Positions 42,041 to 50,291 of a stretch of 64,000 nt of DNA are shown here, in pieces. Position 1 is the stretch's first letter, and each line of letters starts with the position of its first letter. The stretch comes from Guptibacillus hwajinpoensis. Lineage in GTDB: Bacteria > Bacillota > Bacilli > Bacillales > Guptibacillaceae. The DNA lies in the NCBI RefSeq assembly GCF_005144865.1, contig NZ_SWFM01000004.1:186001-250000 (forward strand). The letters are read 5' to 3'. Position numbers and translations under genes: made by a program. The notes below the pieces were generated by a model. That model made no database searches and was not told the origin of the DNA. It was given only the letters and a program-made list of their open reading frames with translations.

Positions 42041-42072
42041 AAAAAAATCCCTCCAAATTCTTGGAGGGATTA
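42041..42072 (-). terminator. Terminator of the fadN-fadA-fadE operon
   Basis: Stem AATCCCTCCAA / TTGGAGGGATT with T7 on the minus strand, 26 bases after the fadE stop. The rest of the gap to yusI shows no gene. Confidence 0.88.
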
Positions 42073-42097
42073 AGAGAGAATATGGTTTGGAGGTTAT

Positions 42098-43882
42098 TTA
42101 CACTGTGTAACGCTGGTTATTAAGAATAGTAGCAGCAATTTCTCGCTTCTTACCAATAACGTTAATTGGTGTATAACGTGTTAGCTTACGAAGAGCAGAA
42201 ATCATCATTCGAAGAGTATCACCTGTTTCAACAGCAAGTAATGTTTCCTTCGCATGTGCCTCAATTCTGTTGAAAGATTCTTGACAGAATACTTGGGTAA
42301 GAAGTAGCTTATTCTGTTGCTTTTCAGCAGTTGATTTGTTCAATGCTTTTTCCGTACGCAATACAACAGATTCCATAGAATAGATTTCGCTCACGATATC
42401 AGCAATGTTTGATAGAACTTCTTGCTCTTTATCAAGTGCTTTACCATATTTCTGTACTGCTGTTCCTGCTGCCATTAGCATAACCTTCTTAGCCATAGCA
42501 ACAAGGTACTTCTCTTGCTCAAGCGGTGCATCGCCAATCTCTTGAGGAGTTAGCATCATCAACTCTTCTTGAAGTGCTTTTGCTTTCTCAAGTAATGGCA
42601 GTTCACCTTTCATCGTTTTACGGATTAGCGTTCCTGGAACGAGAAGACGATTAATTTCATTTGTTCCTTCAAAAATACGATTGATTCGTGAATCACGATA
42701 CATCTTCTCTACTTCATACTCGGACATAAATCCGTATCCACCGTGAATTTGAACAGCTTCGTCTACTACGTAGTCAAGCGCCTCAGAAGCAAATACTTTA
42801 TTTAGTGAACACTCGATGGCATATTCAGCAATAGCTTCAGCCACTTTCGCGCCATCTTTTTGTTCTTCATCAGAGAGCTTCCCTAGCTTCTGTTCAAAAA
42901 GACCACCAGTACGGTAAGTAGAACTTTCTGTTGCGTAAGTTGCAACAGCCATGTTCGCAAGCTTCTCTTGGATTAGAGAGAACTTTGCAATTGGTGTGTT
43001 AAATTGTTTACGCTCAGTTGCGTATTTAGCAGAAAGCTCGATGCCACGCTTCATCCCACCAATTGTACCTACTGCAAGCTTATAACGACCAACATTCAGG
43101 ATGTTAAATGCAATAACGTGACCTTTGCCAGCTTCACCAAGAAGATTTTCTTTTGGTACAGCTACGTCATCTAGGATTAGTGTTCTTGTAGAAGAACCTT
43201 TAATACCCATTTTCTTCTCTTCTGGACCTGTTGAAAGTCCTTTCGAATCGCGTTCGACGATGAATGCAGAGAAGTGCTCTCCATCAATTTTTGCATAGAC
43301 GATAAAAACATCGGCAAATGCTGAGTTTGTAATCCATTGCTTTTCACCACTTAGAAGGTAATGAGTTCCTTCTTCATTTAGCTTAGCAGTCGTTTTCGCA
43401 CCAAGTGCATCAGATCCAGAACCTGGCTCAGTTAAAGCATACGCCGCAATCAATGCTCCTGAAGCAAGACCAGGAAGATACTTTTGCTTTTGCTCTTCAT
43501 TACCAAAGAATACGATTGGAAGAGAACCAATACCAACATGCGCACCATAACTTAATGAGAACGAACGAGCGCGAGCGAACTTTTCTGTAATAACAGAAGA
43601 ACTAATCTTATCAAGACCAAGACCACCGTATTCTTCAGGCACGTCTGCCCCTAGCAGTCCAAGATCGCCTGCTTTTTCTAGAAGTTTACGAGAGATTTCG
43701 AATTCGTGTTCTTCAATCTTATCAAGCTCTGGAACAACTTCTTTAACAACAAAATCTTCTGTCGTTTTCCCCATCATCACATGCTCATCAGAGAAATCCT
43801 CCGGTGTAAAAATGTCCTCAGCAGTTGGGTCCTCGACTAGAAAGCTCGCACCTTTAATAATTTTGTTCATTGTATTAGACAT
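42098..43882 (-). CDS. fadE: Acyl-CoA dehydrogenase FadE
   Basis: A 594-residue flavin-dependent acyl-CoA dehydrogenase, first oxidation step of fatty-acid beta-oxidation. Family blocks: YALTEPGSGSDALGAKT near 150, GEKQWITNSAFADVFIV near 178, FNTPIAKFSLIQEKLA near 292 and DEAVQIHGGYGFMSEYEVEKMYRDSRI near 375 with GTNEI. The C-terminal 170 residues are an extra helical domain found in the long FadE/YusJ type. Start ATG after AAGGGAGG. Last gene of fadNAE, 40 bases after fadA. Confidence 0.95.
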   Translation of the reverse strand: MSNTMNKIIKGASFLVEDPTAEDIFTPEDFSDEHVMMGKTTEDFVVKEVVPELDKIEEHEFEISRKLLEKAGDLGLLGADVPEEYGGLGLDKISSSVITEKFARARSFSLSYGAHVGIGSLPIVFFGNEEQKQKYLPGLASGALIAAYALTEPGSGSDALGAKTTAKLNEEGTHYLLSGEKQWITNSAFADVFIVYAKIDGEHFSAFIVERDSKGLSTGPEEKKMGIKGSSTRTLILDDVAVPKENLLGEAGKGHVIAFNILNVGRYKLAVGTIGGMKRGIELSAKYATERKQFNTPIAKFSLIQEKLANMAVATYATESSTYRTGGLFEQKLGKLSDEEQKDGAKVAEAIAEYAIECSLNKVFASEALDYVVDEAVQIHGGYGFMSEYEVEKMYRDSRINRIFEGTNEINRLLVPGTLIRKTMKGELPLLEKAKALQEELMMLTPQEIGDAPLEQEKYLVAMAKKVMLMAAGTAVQKYGKALDKEQEVLSNIADIVSEIYSMESVVLRTEKALNKSTAEKQQNKLLLTQVFCQESFNRIEAHAKETLLAVETGDTLRMMISALRKLTRYTPINVIGKKREIAATILNNQRYTV

Positions 43883-43921
43883 GCTTGTGTTCCTCCCTTT
43901 TCATCGTTATGAATACTCACT

Positions 43922-45097
43922 TTAAAGAATTTCAAACACACCGGCAGCACCCATTCCGCCACCAATACACATCGTCACGACACCGAACTGTTCTCCTCGT
44001 CTCTTCATCTCATGAATCAGGCTAAGAGTAAGCTTCGTACCCGTACATCCGAGTGGATGACCGAGTGCAATCGCACCTCCGTTAACATTCACTTTGTCTT
44101 CATCAAGACCAAGTTTCCGGATCACTTGAAGTGACTGTGAGGCGAATGCTTCATTTAATTCAAAAAGGCCAATATCAGATAGCTCAAGACCCGCAAGTCG
44201 CAGTGCCTTCGGTATCGCTTCGATAGGTCCAACACCCATGATTTCAGGTGCTACACCAGCAACTGCAAAGGAGCGGAATTTCGCCATTGGCGCTAGCCCT
44301 TCACTCTCTGCTTTCTCCCGATCCATGACAAGAACGCTTGCAGCGCCATCACTCGTTTGTGATGAATTCCCGGCAGTCACAGATCCTCTTACGTTAAAAG
44401 CAGGTCGTAACTTCGCAAGCACATCTAATGAAGTATCTGCACGAACGCCTTCATCCTGGGAGAAAAGGAATTTCTTTTCCTGAAGTTTGTTCTGCTCATC
44501 AACCCATCGTTTCGTTACTTCAACAGGTACGATTTCATCATTAAATTTACCGTCTTTGATTGCCTGTGCTGCACGTTGGTGACTTCTTAGAGCAAAGGCA
44601 TCCTGATCTTCTCTGCTAATTTCAAAGCGTCTTGCTACTTCTTCTGCCGTATGTCCCATACCCATAATGTACTCTGGCTTTTCTTGTACAAGAGTAGGAT
44701 TTGGTTTAATCACATGCCCACCCATTGGGATAAGACTCATAGTTTCTACACCACCGGCAAGGATCGTTGCCGATTGACCAAGCATAATTCGCTCTGATGC
44801 ATATGCAATGCTTTGAAGTCCAGATGAACAATAGCGATTGATTGTAATAGCAGGAACAGTCTCAGCAAGCCCTGCTCGTGCACTGATCATTCGAGCTACA
44901 TTTAGCCCTTGTTCTGCTTCCGGAATGGCACATCCCATAATGACATCATCTATCTCACCATCATATCCACCCGCACGCTTCAACGTTTCGGCAACCGTAA
45001 TCGCTCCTAGGTCGTCGGGACGCATTTCAGCAAGGGTTCCACGATTTGCTTTTCCAACAGGTGTTCTAGCACCAGATACAATAACTGCTTCTTTCAT
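43922..45097 (-). CDS. fadA: Acetyl-CoA acyltransferase (thiolase) FadA
   Basis: A 391-residue thiolase releasing acetyl-CoA in the last step of beta-oxidation. Catalytic residues: cysteine in INRYCSSGLQSIA (near 91), histidine in NGGAIALGHPLGCTG (near 349) and cysteine in TMCIGGGMG (near 379). The start ATG at 45097 has GGAGGGA six bases upstream; the frame is open six codons further. It lies 19 bases after fadN. Confidence 0.96.
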   Translation of the reverse strand: MKEAVIVSGARTPVGKANRGTLAEMRPDDLGAITVAETLKRAGGYDGEIDDVIMGCAIPEAEQGLNVARMISARAGLAETVPAITINRYCSSGLQSIAYASERIMLGQSATILAGGVETMSLIPMGGHVIKPNPTLVQEKPEYIMGMGHTAEEVARRFEISREDQDAFALRSHQRAAQAIKDGKFNDEIVPVEVTKRWVDEQNKLQEKKFLFSQDEGVRADTSLDVLAKLRPAFNVRGSVTAGNSSQTSDGAASVLVMDREKAESEGLAPMAKFRSFAVAGVAPEIMGVGPIEAIPKALRLAGLELSDIGLFELNEAFASQSLQVIRKLGLDEDKVNVNGGAIALGHPLGCTGTKLTLSLIHEMKRRGEQFGVVTMCIGGGMGAAGVFEIL

Positions 45098-45116
45098 CAA
45101 ACTTCCCTCCTCCATA

Positions 45117-47513
45117 CTAGTTGCGCAGCGGTTTTCCTTTTACTAACATGTGCTGCATTCTTGCTTGCGTTTTTGGCTCTCCTAGCAGGCTGAGGAACGC
45201 TTCACGCTCAAGATCTAGAAGATATTGCTCATCTACATAAGTGCCTTCTTTAACTTTTCCGCCCGCAATGACGTGCGCAAGCTTTTCTGCGATTTTCAAA
45301 TCATGATCTGATAAGTAGCCGCTCCACTTCATCGTTTTCGCTCCCATTACCATAGCTGCGTATCCAGCTTCTCCAGCAACAGGAATCTTCTTAGCTACCG
45401 GTGGCTGATATCCCTGCTCAGCAAGGAAAAGCACCTTTTCTTTCGCATCATGGAGAACATGATCTGCATTTGCACTAATGCCGTCTTGTGGACGAATAAA
45501 CCCTCGTTCCTGTGCTTCATGTGCGGAAGTTGAAACCTTCGCCATTGCAATTGTTTCAAACACGTTTGCTGCAATATCGGTTAGGTTCACATTTACGCCA
45601 GAAGGAATTTGTTCAAGCTGGCGCAAGTAAAGCTCTTTATTACCGCCTCCGCCAGGAATTATTCCAACGCCTACTTCGACAAGTCCCATATAGGTTTCAA
45701 GTGATGCTTGAATGGATGCAGCAGGCATACAAACTTCTGCCCCGCCACCAAGTGCCATCTGGAAAGGTGCAGCAACGACTGGTTTCTTCGAGTAACGAAT
45801 ACGTCCCATTGACTGTTGGAACTTTCTTGCAACCATTTCGATTTCGAAGAAGTTATCATCCTGAGCCTCCATCAACATATAAGCAACGTTAGCTCCAACG
45901 CAGAAGTTTTTCCCTTGGTTACCAATTACAAGCCCTTCGAAATTTTTCTCCGTTTCATCAACTGCCTCGTTAATCATTTGGAGAATATCCATTCCGATCG
46001 CATTGTTTGGTGAGTGGAATTCAAGTCCAGCTACGCCATCTCCAAGATCAAGAAGCGTGGCACCTGTGTTCTTTTTAATCACCCGATCCTGAGCTTTTAG
46101 CCCTTTAAGGTGAATAATTTTCTTACTCTCTACAACGTTCTTTTGATCACCTTTATGGTAGAATGATTGACTTCCACCTTCCTGCTTGTAGAAGGATGTA
46201 ATACCTGAAGCGAGCATCTCGTCTACCCAGGTAGGAATCGTTTCACCCTCATCCTTCATACGTGCAATTGACTTTTCAACTCCAAGTGCATCCCATGTTT
46301 CAAAAGGACCCATCTCCCAGCCAAAGCCCCATTTCATGGCACGGTCTACTGCGTCGATATCATCTGCAATTTCATATACCTTCTCAGCAGAATAAAGCAA
46401 TACAGGTTTCATAATGTTCCAGATTAACTCACCGGCACGGTCATTCGCATACGCAAGCGCTTTCAGTTTATCTGCTTTGGATTTGGCCTGCTTACTTGCC
46501 TCTACAGACGCCGTCTTCAACTTCTGTCTCTGTTCATATTCCATAGTAGAAGGGTTTAATTCGAGAATTTCGCTTCCTTTTGCTCCTTTTTTCTTTACAA
46601 AGAAGCCTTGCCCTGCTTTAGCTCCAATCCATCCTTGTTCCTTCATTTGTTGCATAAAGTCAGGAATGCGGAAAACTTCTTTCTCATCACCTTCAACTTG
46701 ATCGTAAACATTATTCGCGACGTGGATAAATGTATCAAGTCCTACAACGTCAAGCGTTCTAAATGTTGCACTTTTTGGTCGTCCTATAGCTGGACCTGTT
46801 ATCGAGTCAACTTCTCCAACTGAGAAATTACGAGCTAACATCTCCCTAACCGTTACAAGAAGACCGTATGTTCCAATTCGATTGGCAATAAAGTTTGGCG
46901 TATCCTTGGCTTCTACTACACCTTTACCAAGAACATCCTCACCAAATGTTTTCATATATGAAAGCACTTCAGGATTAGTGTCCTTCGTTGGGATCACTTC
47001 AAGAAGCTTTAAATAACGAGGCGGATTAAAAAAGTGTGTGCCTAGAAAATGCTTTCTGAAATCCTCGGATCGCCCTTCAGCCATTGCCTCAACGGAAATA
47101 CCTGAGGTGTTTGAGCTAACAATCGTTCCAGGACGTCTGCATTCATCTACTTTTTTATATACTTTCTTTTTGATTTCTAGATTTTCAACTACAACTTCAA
47201 TAATCCAATCAACTTCTTTGAGTCGCTCCATGTCATCTTCCATATTCCCTGCTTCAATTAATTGAATATGGTCTTTCTTAGAAAGTGGTGCTGGCTTTTG
47301 CTTCTTCAGCTTCTCAATCGCATCAGCTGCGAGGCGGTTTCGAACTGCCCGATCTTCAAGCGTCAGGCCCTTTGCTTTTTCTTTTTCATTCGGTTCTTTT
47401 GGTGCAATATCTAATAAAAGACTTGGTATTCCTACATTCGCCAGGTGGGCGGCAATGCCTGATCCCATTACTCCTGCTCCTAATACAGCGACTTTATGAA
47501 TGCTACGTGTCAT
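45117..47513 (-). CDS. fadN: Bifunctional 3-hydroxyacyl-CoA dehydrogenase / enoyl-CoA hydratase FadN
   Basis: A 798-residue fusion enzyme. Residues 1 to about 400 are the NAD-dependent dehydrogenase (VAVLGAGVMGSGIAAHLANVG at 8-28; NTSGISVEAMAEG; HFFNPPRYLKLLEVIP near 162; NFIANRIGTYG). Residues from about 470 are the hydratase/isomerase with NQGKNFCVGAN and KPVVAAPFQMALGGGAEVCM, VGVGIIPGGGGNKE. The domain order is the reverse of proteobacterial FadB and is typical of FadN in Bacillus. First gene of fadNAE, behind a FadR-type operator. Confidence 0.95.
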   Translation of the reverse strand: MTRSIHKVAVLGAGVMGSGIAAHLANVGIPSLLLDIAPKEPNEKEKAKGLTLEDRAVRNRLAADAIEKLKKQKPAPLSKKDHIQLIEAGNMEDDMERLKEVDWIIEVVVENLEIKKKVYKKVDECRRPGTIVSSNTSGISVEAMAEGRSEDFRKHFLGTHFFNPPRYLKLLEVIPTKDTNPEVLSYMKTFGEDVLGKGVVEAKDTPNFIANRIGTYGLLVTVREMLARNFSVGEVDSITGPAIGRPKSATFRTLDVVGLDTFIHVANNVYDQVEGDEKEVFRIPDFMQQMKEQGWIGAKAGQGFFVKKKGAKGSEILELNPSTMEYEQRQKLKTASVEASKQAKSKADKLKALAYANDRAGELIWNIMKPVLLYSAEKVYEIADDIDAVDRAMKWGFGWEMGPFETWDALGVEKSIARMKDEGETIPTWVDEMLASGITSFYKQEGGSQSFYHKGDQKNVVESKKIIHLKGLKAQDRVIKKNTGATLLDLGDGVAGLEFHSPNNAIGMDILQMINEAVDETEKNFEGLVIGNQGKNFCVGANVAYMLMEAQDDNFFEIEMVARKFQQSMGRIRYSKKPVVAAPFQMALGGGAEVCMPAASIQASLETYMGLVEVGVGIIPGGGGNKELYLRQLEQIPSGVNVNLTDIAANVFETIAMAKVSTSAHEAQERGFIRPQDGISANADHVLHDAKEKVLFLAEQGYQPPVAKKIPVAGEAGYAAMVMGAKTMKWSGYLSDHDLKIAEKLAHVIAGGKVKEGTYVDEQYLLDLEREAFLSLLGEPKTQARMQHMLVKGKPLRN

Positions 47514-47529
47514 AGCGAACCTCCCCTGT

Positions 47530-47547
47530 TGAATGAATGCTCATTCA
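47530..47547. promoter_or_regulatory. FadR (TetR-type) operator of the fad operon
   Basis: TGAATGAATGCTCATTCA is a perfect palindrome fitting the Bacillus FadR box TGAATGANTANTCATTCA except in the centre. It lies 17 bases upstream of the fadN ATG. Long-chain acyl-CoA should release the repressor and turn on beta-oxidation. On the minus strand TTGTCA with a TATTGC 17 bases on, near 47615-47640, is a possible promoter. Confidence 0.85.
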
Positions 47548-47671
47548 TTTTTAGTTCAAAAAAAAGAGCGAGATTATTTCCTCTGTTTATACTATAAAAT
47601 ATATTCTGAAATTTAGCAATATAATGCGAGGATTTTTTTGACAAATTTCATTCTTTTTCAAAAATGGTTGA

Positions 47672-47692
47672 AAGCGGACATTGGCCCGCTCT
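47672..47692 (-). terminator. Weak terminator after fadM
   Basis: GC-rich hairpin GAGCGGGCCAATGTCCGCTTTC immediately after the fadM stop, without a long T-run. Assigned with reserve. Confidence 0.5.
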
Positions 47693-47695
47693 CTT

Positions 47696-48610
47696 TTATT
47701 TCATCATTCCTTTTAGAACAAAGGCTACGTTTGCTGGACGTTCAGCAAGACGTCTCATAAAGTATCCATACCAATCTTTCCCATAAGGAACGTACACTCT
47801 CATTTTATAGCCGTCTTTAAGAAGATCTTCCTGGCGATCCACACAAATACCGTATAACATTTGAAACTCAAATTGACTTCGGGGAATATTATATTCCTTA
47901 ACAAGCTTCTTCGTGTATTCGATAATTTGGTCATCGTGAGTTGCAATCGCAGTATAGTTCCCATTTAATAAATGCATTCTTATAATCTTCCTAAAGTTCT
48001 GATCAACATCTTTTTTGTCTGGAAAAGCGACTTTAGGAGACTCCTTATAAGCACCTTTTACAAGTCTTAAATTAGGAGAAAGTTCATTCAGATTTGCTAC
48101 ATCGTCAGCTACTCGATATAGATAGGCCTGAAGCACTGTACCAATGTTTTCAAACTCTTTCTTAAGCTCAGTAAAGATCTCAATCGTCTTACCGCATCTT
48201 TCGAAATCTTCCATATCAATTGTGACAAAGACATCGTGCTTATCGGCAGCTTCTAGAATTCTTCGCATATTTTTTAATGTCATATCATAGTCAATATCGA
48301 GTCCCATTGACGTTAATTTAAGAGAAAGCTGTGAATCCAGGTTCTCTGCAGCAATTCGTTCAATCGCTTCAATACAGTGTTTTGTCATTTCATCAGCTTC
48401 TGCTGCGTTATCGACAAATTCACCAAGGTGATCTATTGTGACAGATAGACCTTTTTGATTTAGCTTCTTAATCGCATGAACAGAGCTATCGAGAGAAGCC
48501 CCCGCTACAAAACGACTTGCCCCGAAACGCATACCGTATCTCTTAGCTACTTTAGTGGCTACCTTGTTCTTCCCCATGTATAAAAAGAAATTACGCATTG
48601 CTTGTTCCAT
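47696..48610 (-). CDS. fadM: Proline dehydrogenase FadM
   Basis: A 304-residue TIM-barrel FAD enzyme oxidising proline to pyrroline-5-carboxylate. Family blocks: KLTSMGLDIDYD, VTIDMEDF, LRLVKGAYKES (near 205), FEFQMLYGICVDRQ (near 250), VYVPYGKDWYGYFMRRLAERPAN at the end. The B. subtilis equivalent (YusM) next to fadNAE has this length. Of two adjacent ATGs, 48610 is seven bases from GGAGG and is preferred. The upstream gap to 48925 is AT-rich with no visible FadR box. Confidence 0.9.
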   Translation of the reverse strand: MEQAMRNFFLYMGKNKVATKVAKRYGMRFGASRFVAGASLDSSVHAIKKLNQKGLSVTIDHLGEFVDNAAEADEMTKHCIEAIERIAAENLDSQLSLKLTSMGLDIDYDMTLKNMRRILEAADKHDVFVTIDMEDFERCGKTIEIFTELKKEFENIGTVLQAYLYRVADDVANLNELSPNLRLVKGAYKESPKVAFPDKKDVDQNFRKIIRMHLLNGNYTAIATHDDQIIEYTKKLVKEYNIPRSQFEFQMLYGICVDRQEDLLKDGYKMRVYVPYGKDWYGYFMRRLAERPANVAFVLKGMMK

Positions 48611-48925
48611 CATAACCCCTCCATGAAAACGCATTCATAGCATCATAAAAATATATAGTGGAGAAAAACGGCATATAAACCCAAAAACCGCCATATTTCG
48701 CCTTCAATGCTATTCTACCATGTAATGCTATGAATAGGTCTATATTTGATAGATTTTCTCTTGAATTAATTTTGTTAAATAATGACTGTTTTATATAACA
48801 ATACCCGTCAATAACAAATCTAAAAACATAGAGATAGAATAGTATATTTCATTCCTTGCACAGTTGATACTTTAAATGCCCTTATCAAAATAGTGTTTTC
48901 AACTTTACCGAACTCTACAATCAAA

Positions 48926-49099
48926 AAGGCTGTTTTCGTAGACATTGTTGCCATGAGTGTAGTGGTTGATTTGCGCTCCAGGTGCTCGACTCCTGCGGGA
49001 TTAGCGGGAGTCGAGCACCTGGAGCTACAATCAACTTTGAAGTGTGAGCTTAATAATATAAAACCTCTTACAAAATCGGCAATCTTTTAGAAAAGAGCC
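48926..49099 (+). repeat. Palindromic intergenic repeat, chimeric copy with 19-bp arms (R5)
   Basis: Family member in which the right half of the core is an exact inverted copy of the left: GCTCCAGGTGCTCGACTCC at 48975-48993 and its complement at 49007-49025, loop of 13 bases. Ends (AAAAGGCTGTTTTCGTAGAC left; AGAAAAGAGCC right) match other copies. Confidence 0.82.
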
Positions 49100-49102
49100 A
49101 AC

Positions 49103-49133
49103 AAAAAAAAGAAACCAGGATCCCCTGATTTCT
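49103..49133 (-). terminator. Terminator after the YusU-like gene
   Basis: Stem AGAAA.CAGG / CCTG.TTTCT with one mismatch and a T8-rich tail on the minus strand, directly at the stop codon of the gene at 49134-49400. Confidence 0.78.
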
Positions 49134-49400
49134 TTAATCTGATTTACTATTTTCCTGTGCTTTGCGATGCTCTTCATTCATGGTCTTGATTTCAGACACT
49201 AGCTCTTTCATCGCATCTTTCGCTTCAGGGTATGTTTGATTCCAATGCTTTGCAAGCGGTGGCATTGTCTTTGATAGATGTGTGTACATGGCCCAGAGTT
49301 TCACTTTCTCCTTAAGTTCATCATTACTGTCACCTAGGAGCAGTTCTGTATACTTTTCCATTAACCCATCGACTTGTTCCTGAAGTGTTTCTATACTCAT
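49134..49400 (-). CDS. Small helical protein, YusU/DUF2573-like
   Basis: An 88-residue acidic helical protein. Blocks KYTELLLGDSNDELKEKVKLW, HLSKTMPPLAKHWNQTYPEA and ELVSEIKTMNEEHR remind me of the DUF2573 (YusU) family, an identification I hold with moderate confidence. ATG at 49400 has TTGGAG at the right distance; the frame is open six codons further. It follows the gene at 49446-49784 by 45 bases on the same strand, so the two may be co-transcribed. Function unknown. Confidence 0.68.
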   Translation of the reverse strand: MSIETLQEQVDGLMEKYTELLLGDSNDELKEKVKLWAMYTHLSKTMPPLAKHWNQTYPEAKDAMKELVSEIKTMNEEHRKAQENSKSD

Positions 49401-49445
49401 TTCAATCACTCCAATCACGCGCAGAATATCCTGATTATAACATAG

Positions 49446-49784
49446 TCAATGTGATACTCTCCCGTTCATCTGTAGATCACGTAACCTTCCATAATCAATT
49501 CGTTCCTGATTTCTTTTAATCGCTATTATCAATTCTTCAATGAGTACTTTCTCATCTGTCACAATAAAAAAGCGACATGAAATCATAGCAAAGTCTCCGA
49601 AGAATGCTTTACAACCAGCATATCTTTTAGCATCTCGAATGGGTTGATATGGAAAAATGAAATTTCCGTTTTGCTCAAAGTCAGGGTCAAGAGGATGTTC
49701 TTCAAGTTTCTTAATCAACTCACGGATGGTTAACTCACGACCGTGTTCGTTTTTCCCTATTTCGATAATTTCTAGCAAGGTCAT
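49446..49784 (-). CDS. Uncharacterised protein, about 110 aa
   Basis: I do not recognise this protein. It starts MTLLEIIEIGKNEHGRELTI, has a short charged helix, then FIFPYQPIRDAKRYAGCKAF, ISCRFFIVTDEKVLIEELII and ends with a basic tail. It has no signal or membrane segment and two cysteines. GAAGGGGG ends one base before the ATG at 49784, which is too close; a TTG two codons on (49778) is seven bases away and may be the true start. This G-rich site is complementary to the C-rich loop of the RNA candidate upstream. Confidence 0.65.
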   Translation of the reverse strand: MTLLEIIEIGKNEHGRELTIRELIKKLEEHPLDPDFEQNGNFIFPYQPIRDAKRYAGCKAFFGDFAMISCRFFIVTDEKVLIEELIIAIKRNQERIDYGRLRDLQMNGRVSH

Positions 49785-49868
49785 TCCCCCTTCTTTAAGA
49801 AGATTCGTAGAAACTCTAGTGTGATAGAGGGCAGAACGTTGGAAACAGTCGAATCCTGTTAAAGATAA

Positions 49869-49995
49869 CACTGTTTTCGTTGACATGGTTCCTATAGGAG
49901 AGAGTTAATTTCCGCTCCAGGATGCTCCAATTAGCGAAGTGTGGCTTTCTAACAAAACTCATTCAAAACCAACTCTTTCCTTAAGAAAGAGCCTT
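49869..49995 (+). repeat. Palindromic intergenic repeat, core-deleted copy (R6)
   Basis: Left end ACTGTTTTCGTTGACATGG, then TTCCGCTCCAGGATGCTCC joined directly to AATTAGCGAAGTGTGGC, with the whole inner core and most of the right arm missing, and the right end AAGAAAGAGCC. Same junction style as R2. Confidence 0.78.
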
Positions 49996-50019
49996 TCAAA
50001 AAGGATGTTGTTAGGGAAT

Positions 50020-50046
50020 AAAAAAAGAGCCAGGGAAATCCCTGAC
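50020..50046 (-). terminator. Intrinsic terminator without an upstream protein gene
   Basis: Minus strand GTCAGGGATTTCCCTGGCTC followed by T7. It fits a rho-independent terminator, pointing left. No minus-strand coding gene lies between it and 53 kb, apart from the RNA candidate described here. Confidence 0.8.
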
Positions 50047-50135
50047 TTAATATGGGCCACATAGAGTGAGTTTTGCGAAGGGGGGGACCTAACCTCACTC
50101 TTACCTTATCTTATGTTCTGTTGTAAGAGTTGGCT
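50027..50135 (-). ncRNA. Candidate small RNA with a C-rich loop
   Basis: Minus strand, no protein frame. From 50130 it reads: hairpin ACTCTTAC / GTAAGAGT (50130-50123 with 50104-50097); overlapping, alternative hairpin AGAGTGAG / CTCACTCT (50101-50094 with 50070-50063), whose loop holds GGTCCCCCCCTTCGC; then terminator CAGGG / CCCTG with T7 (50046-50020). The terminator has no other minus-strand gene to serve, since the next gene upstream on that side is on the plus strand. The seven-C loop resembles the C-rich motifs with which Gram-positive small RNAs block SD sites. I could not fix a promoter; the 5' end is a guess. Confidence 0.5.
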
Positions 50136-50291
50136 GGACAAGTACCATGGTACAAACATGGAATTTTCATATCATTCTACTGTAAAACAACTGTTGTGAG
50201 CATAAGCTACACACATTGATACATGATTGTAGGGAGTGCTACGTTTATAATAGAAAATAAAAGAAGTTTCGTACACCATGGGGGGATTACT

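Noticed and set aside
50063..50130. Overlapping hairpins as a riboswitch leader of the plus-strand FAD oxidoreductase
   Set aside because: The T-run of the accompanying terminator is on the minus strand and points away from that gene; no known aptamer core is visible.
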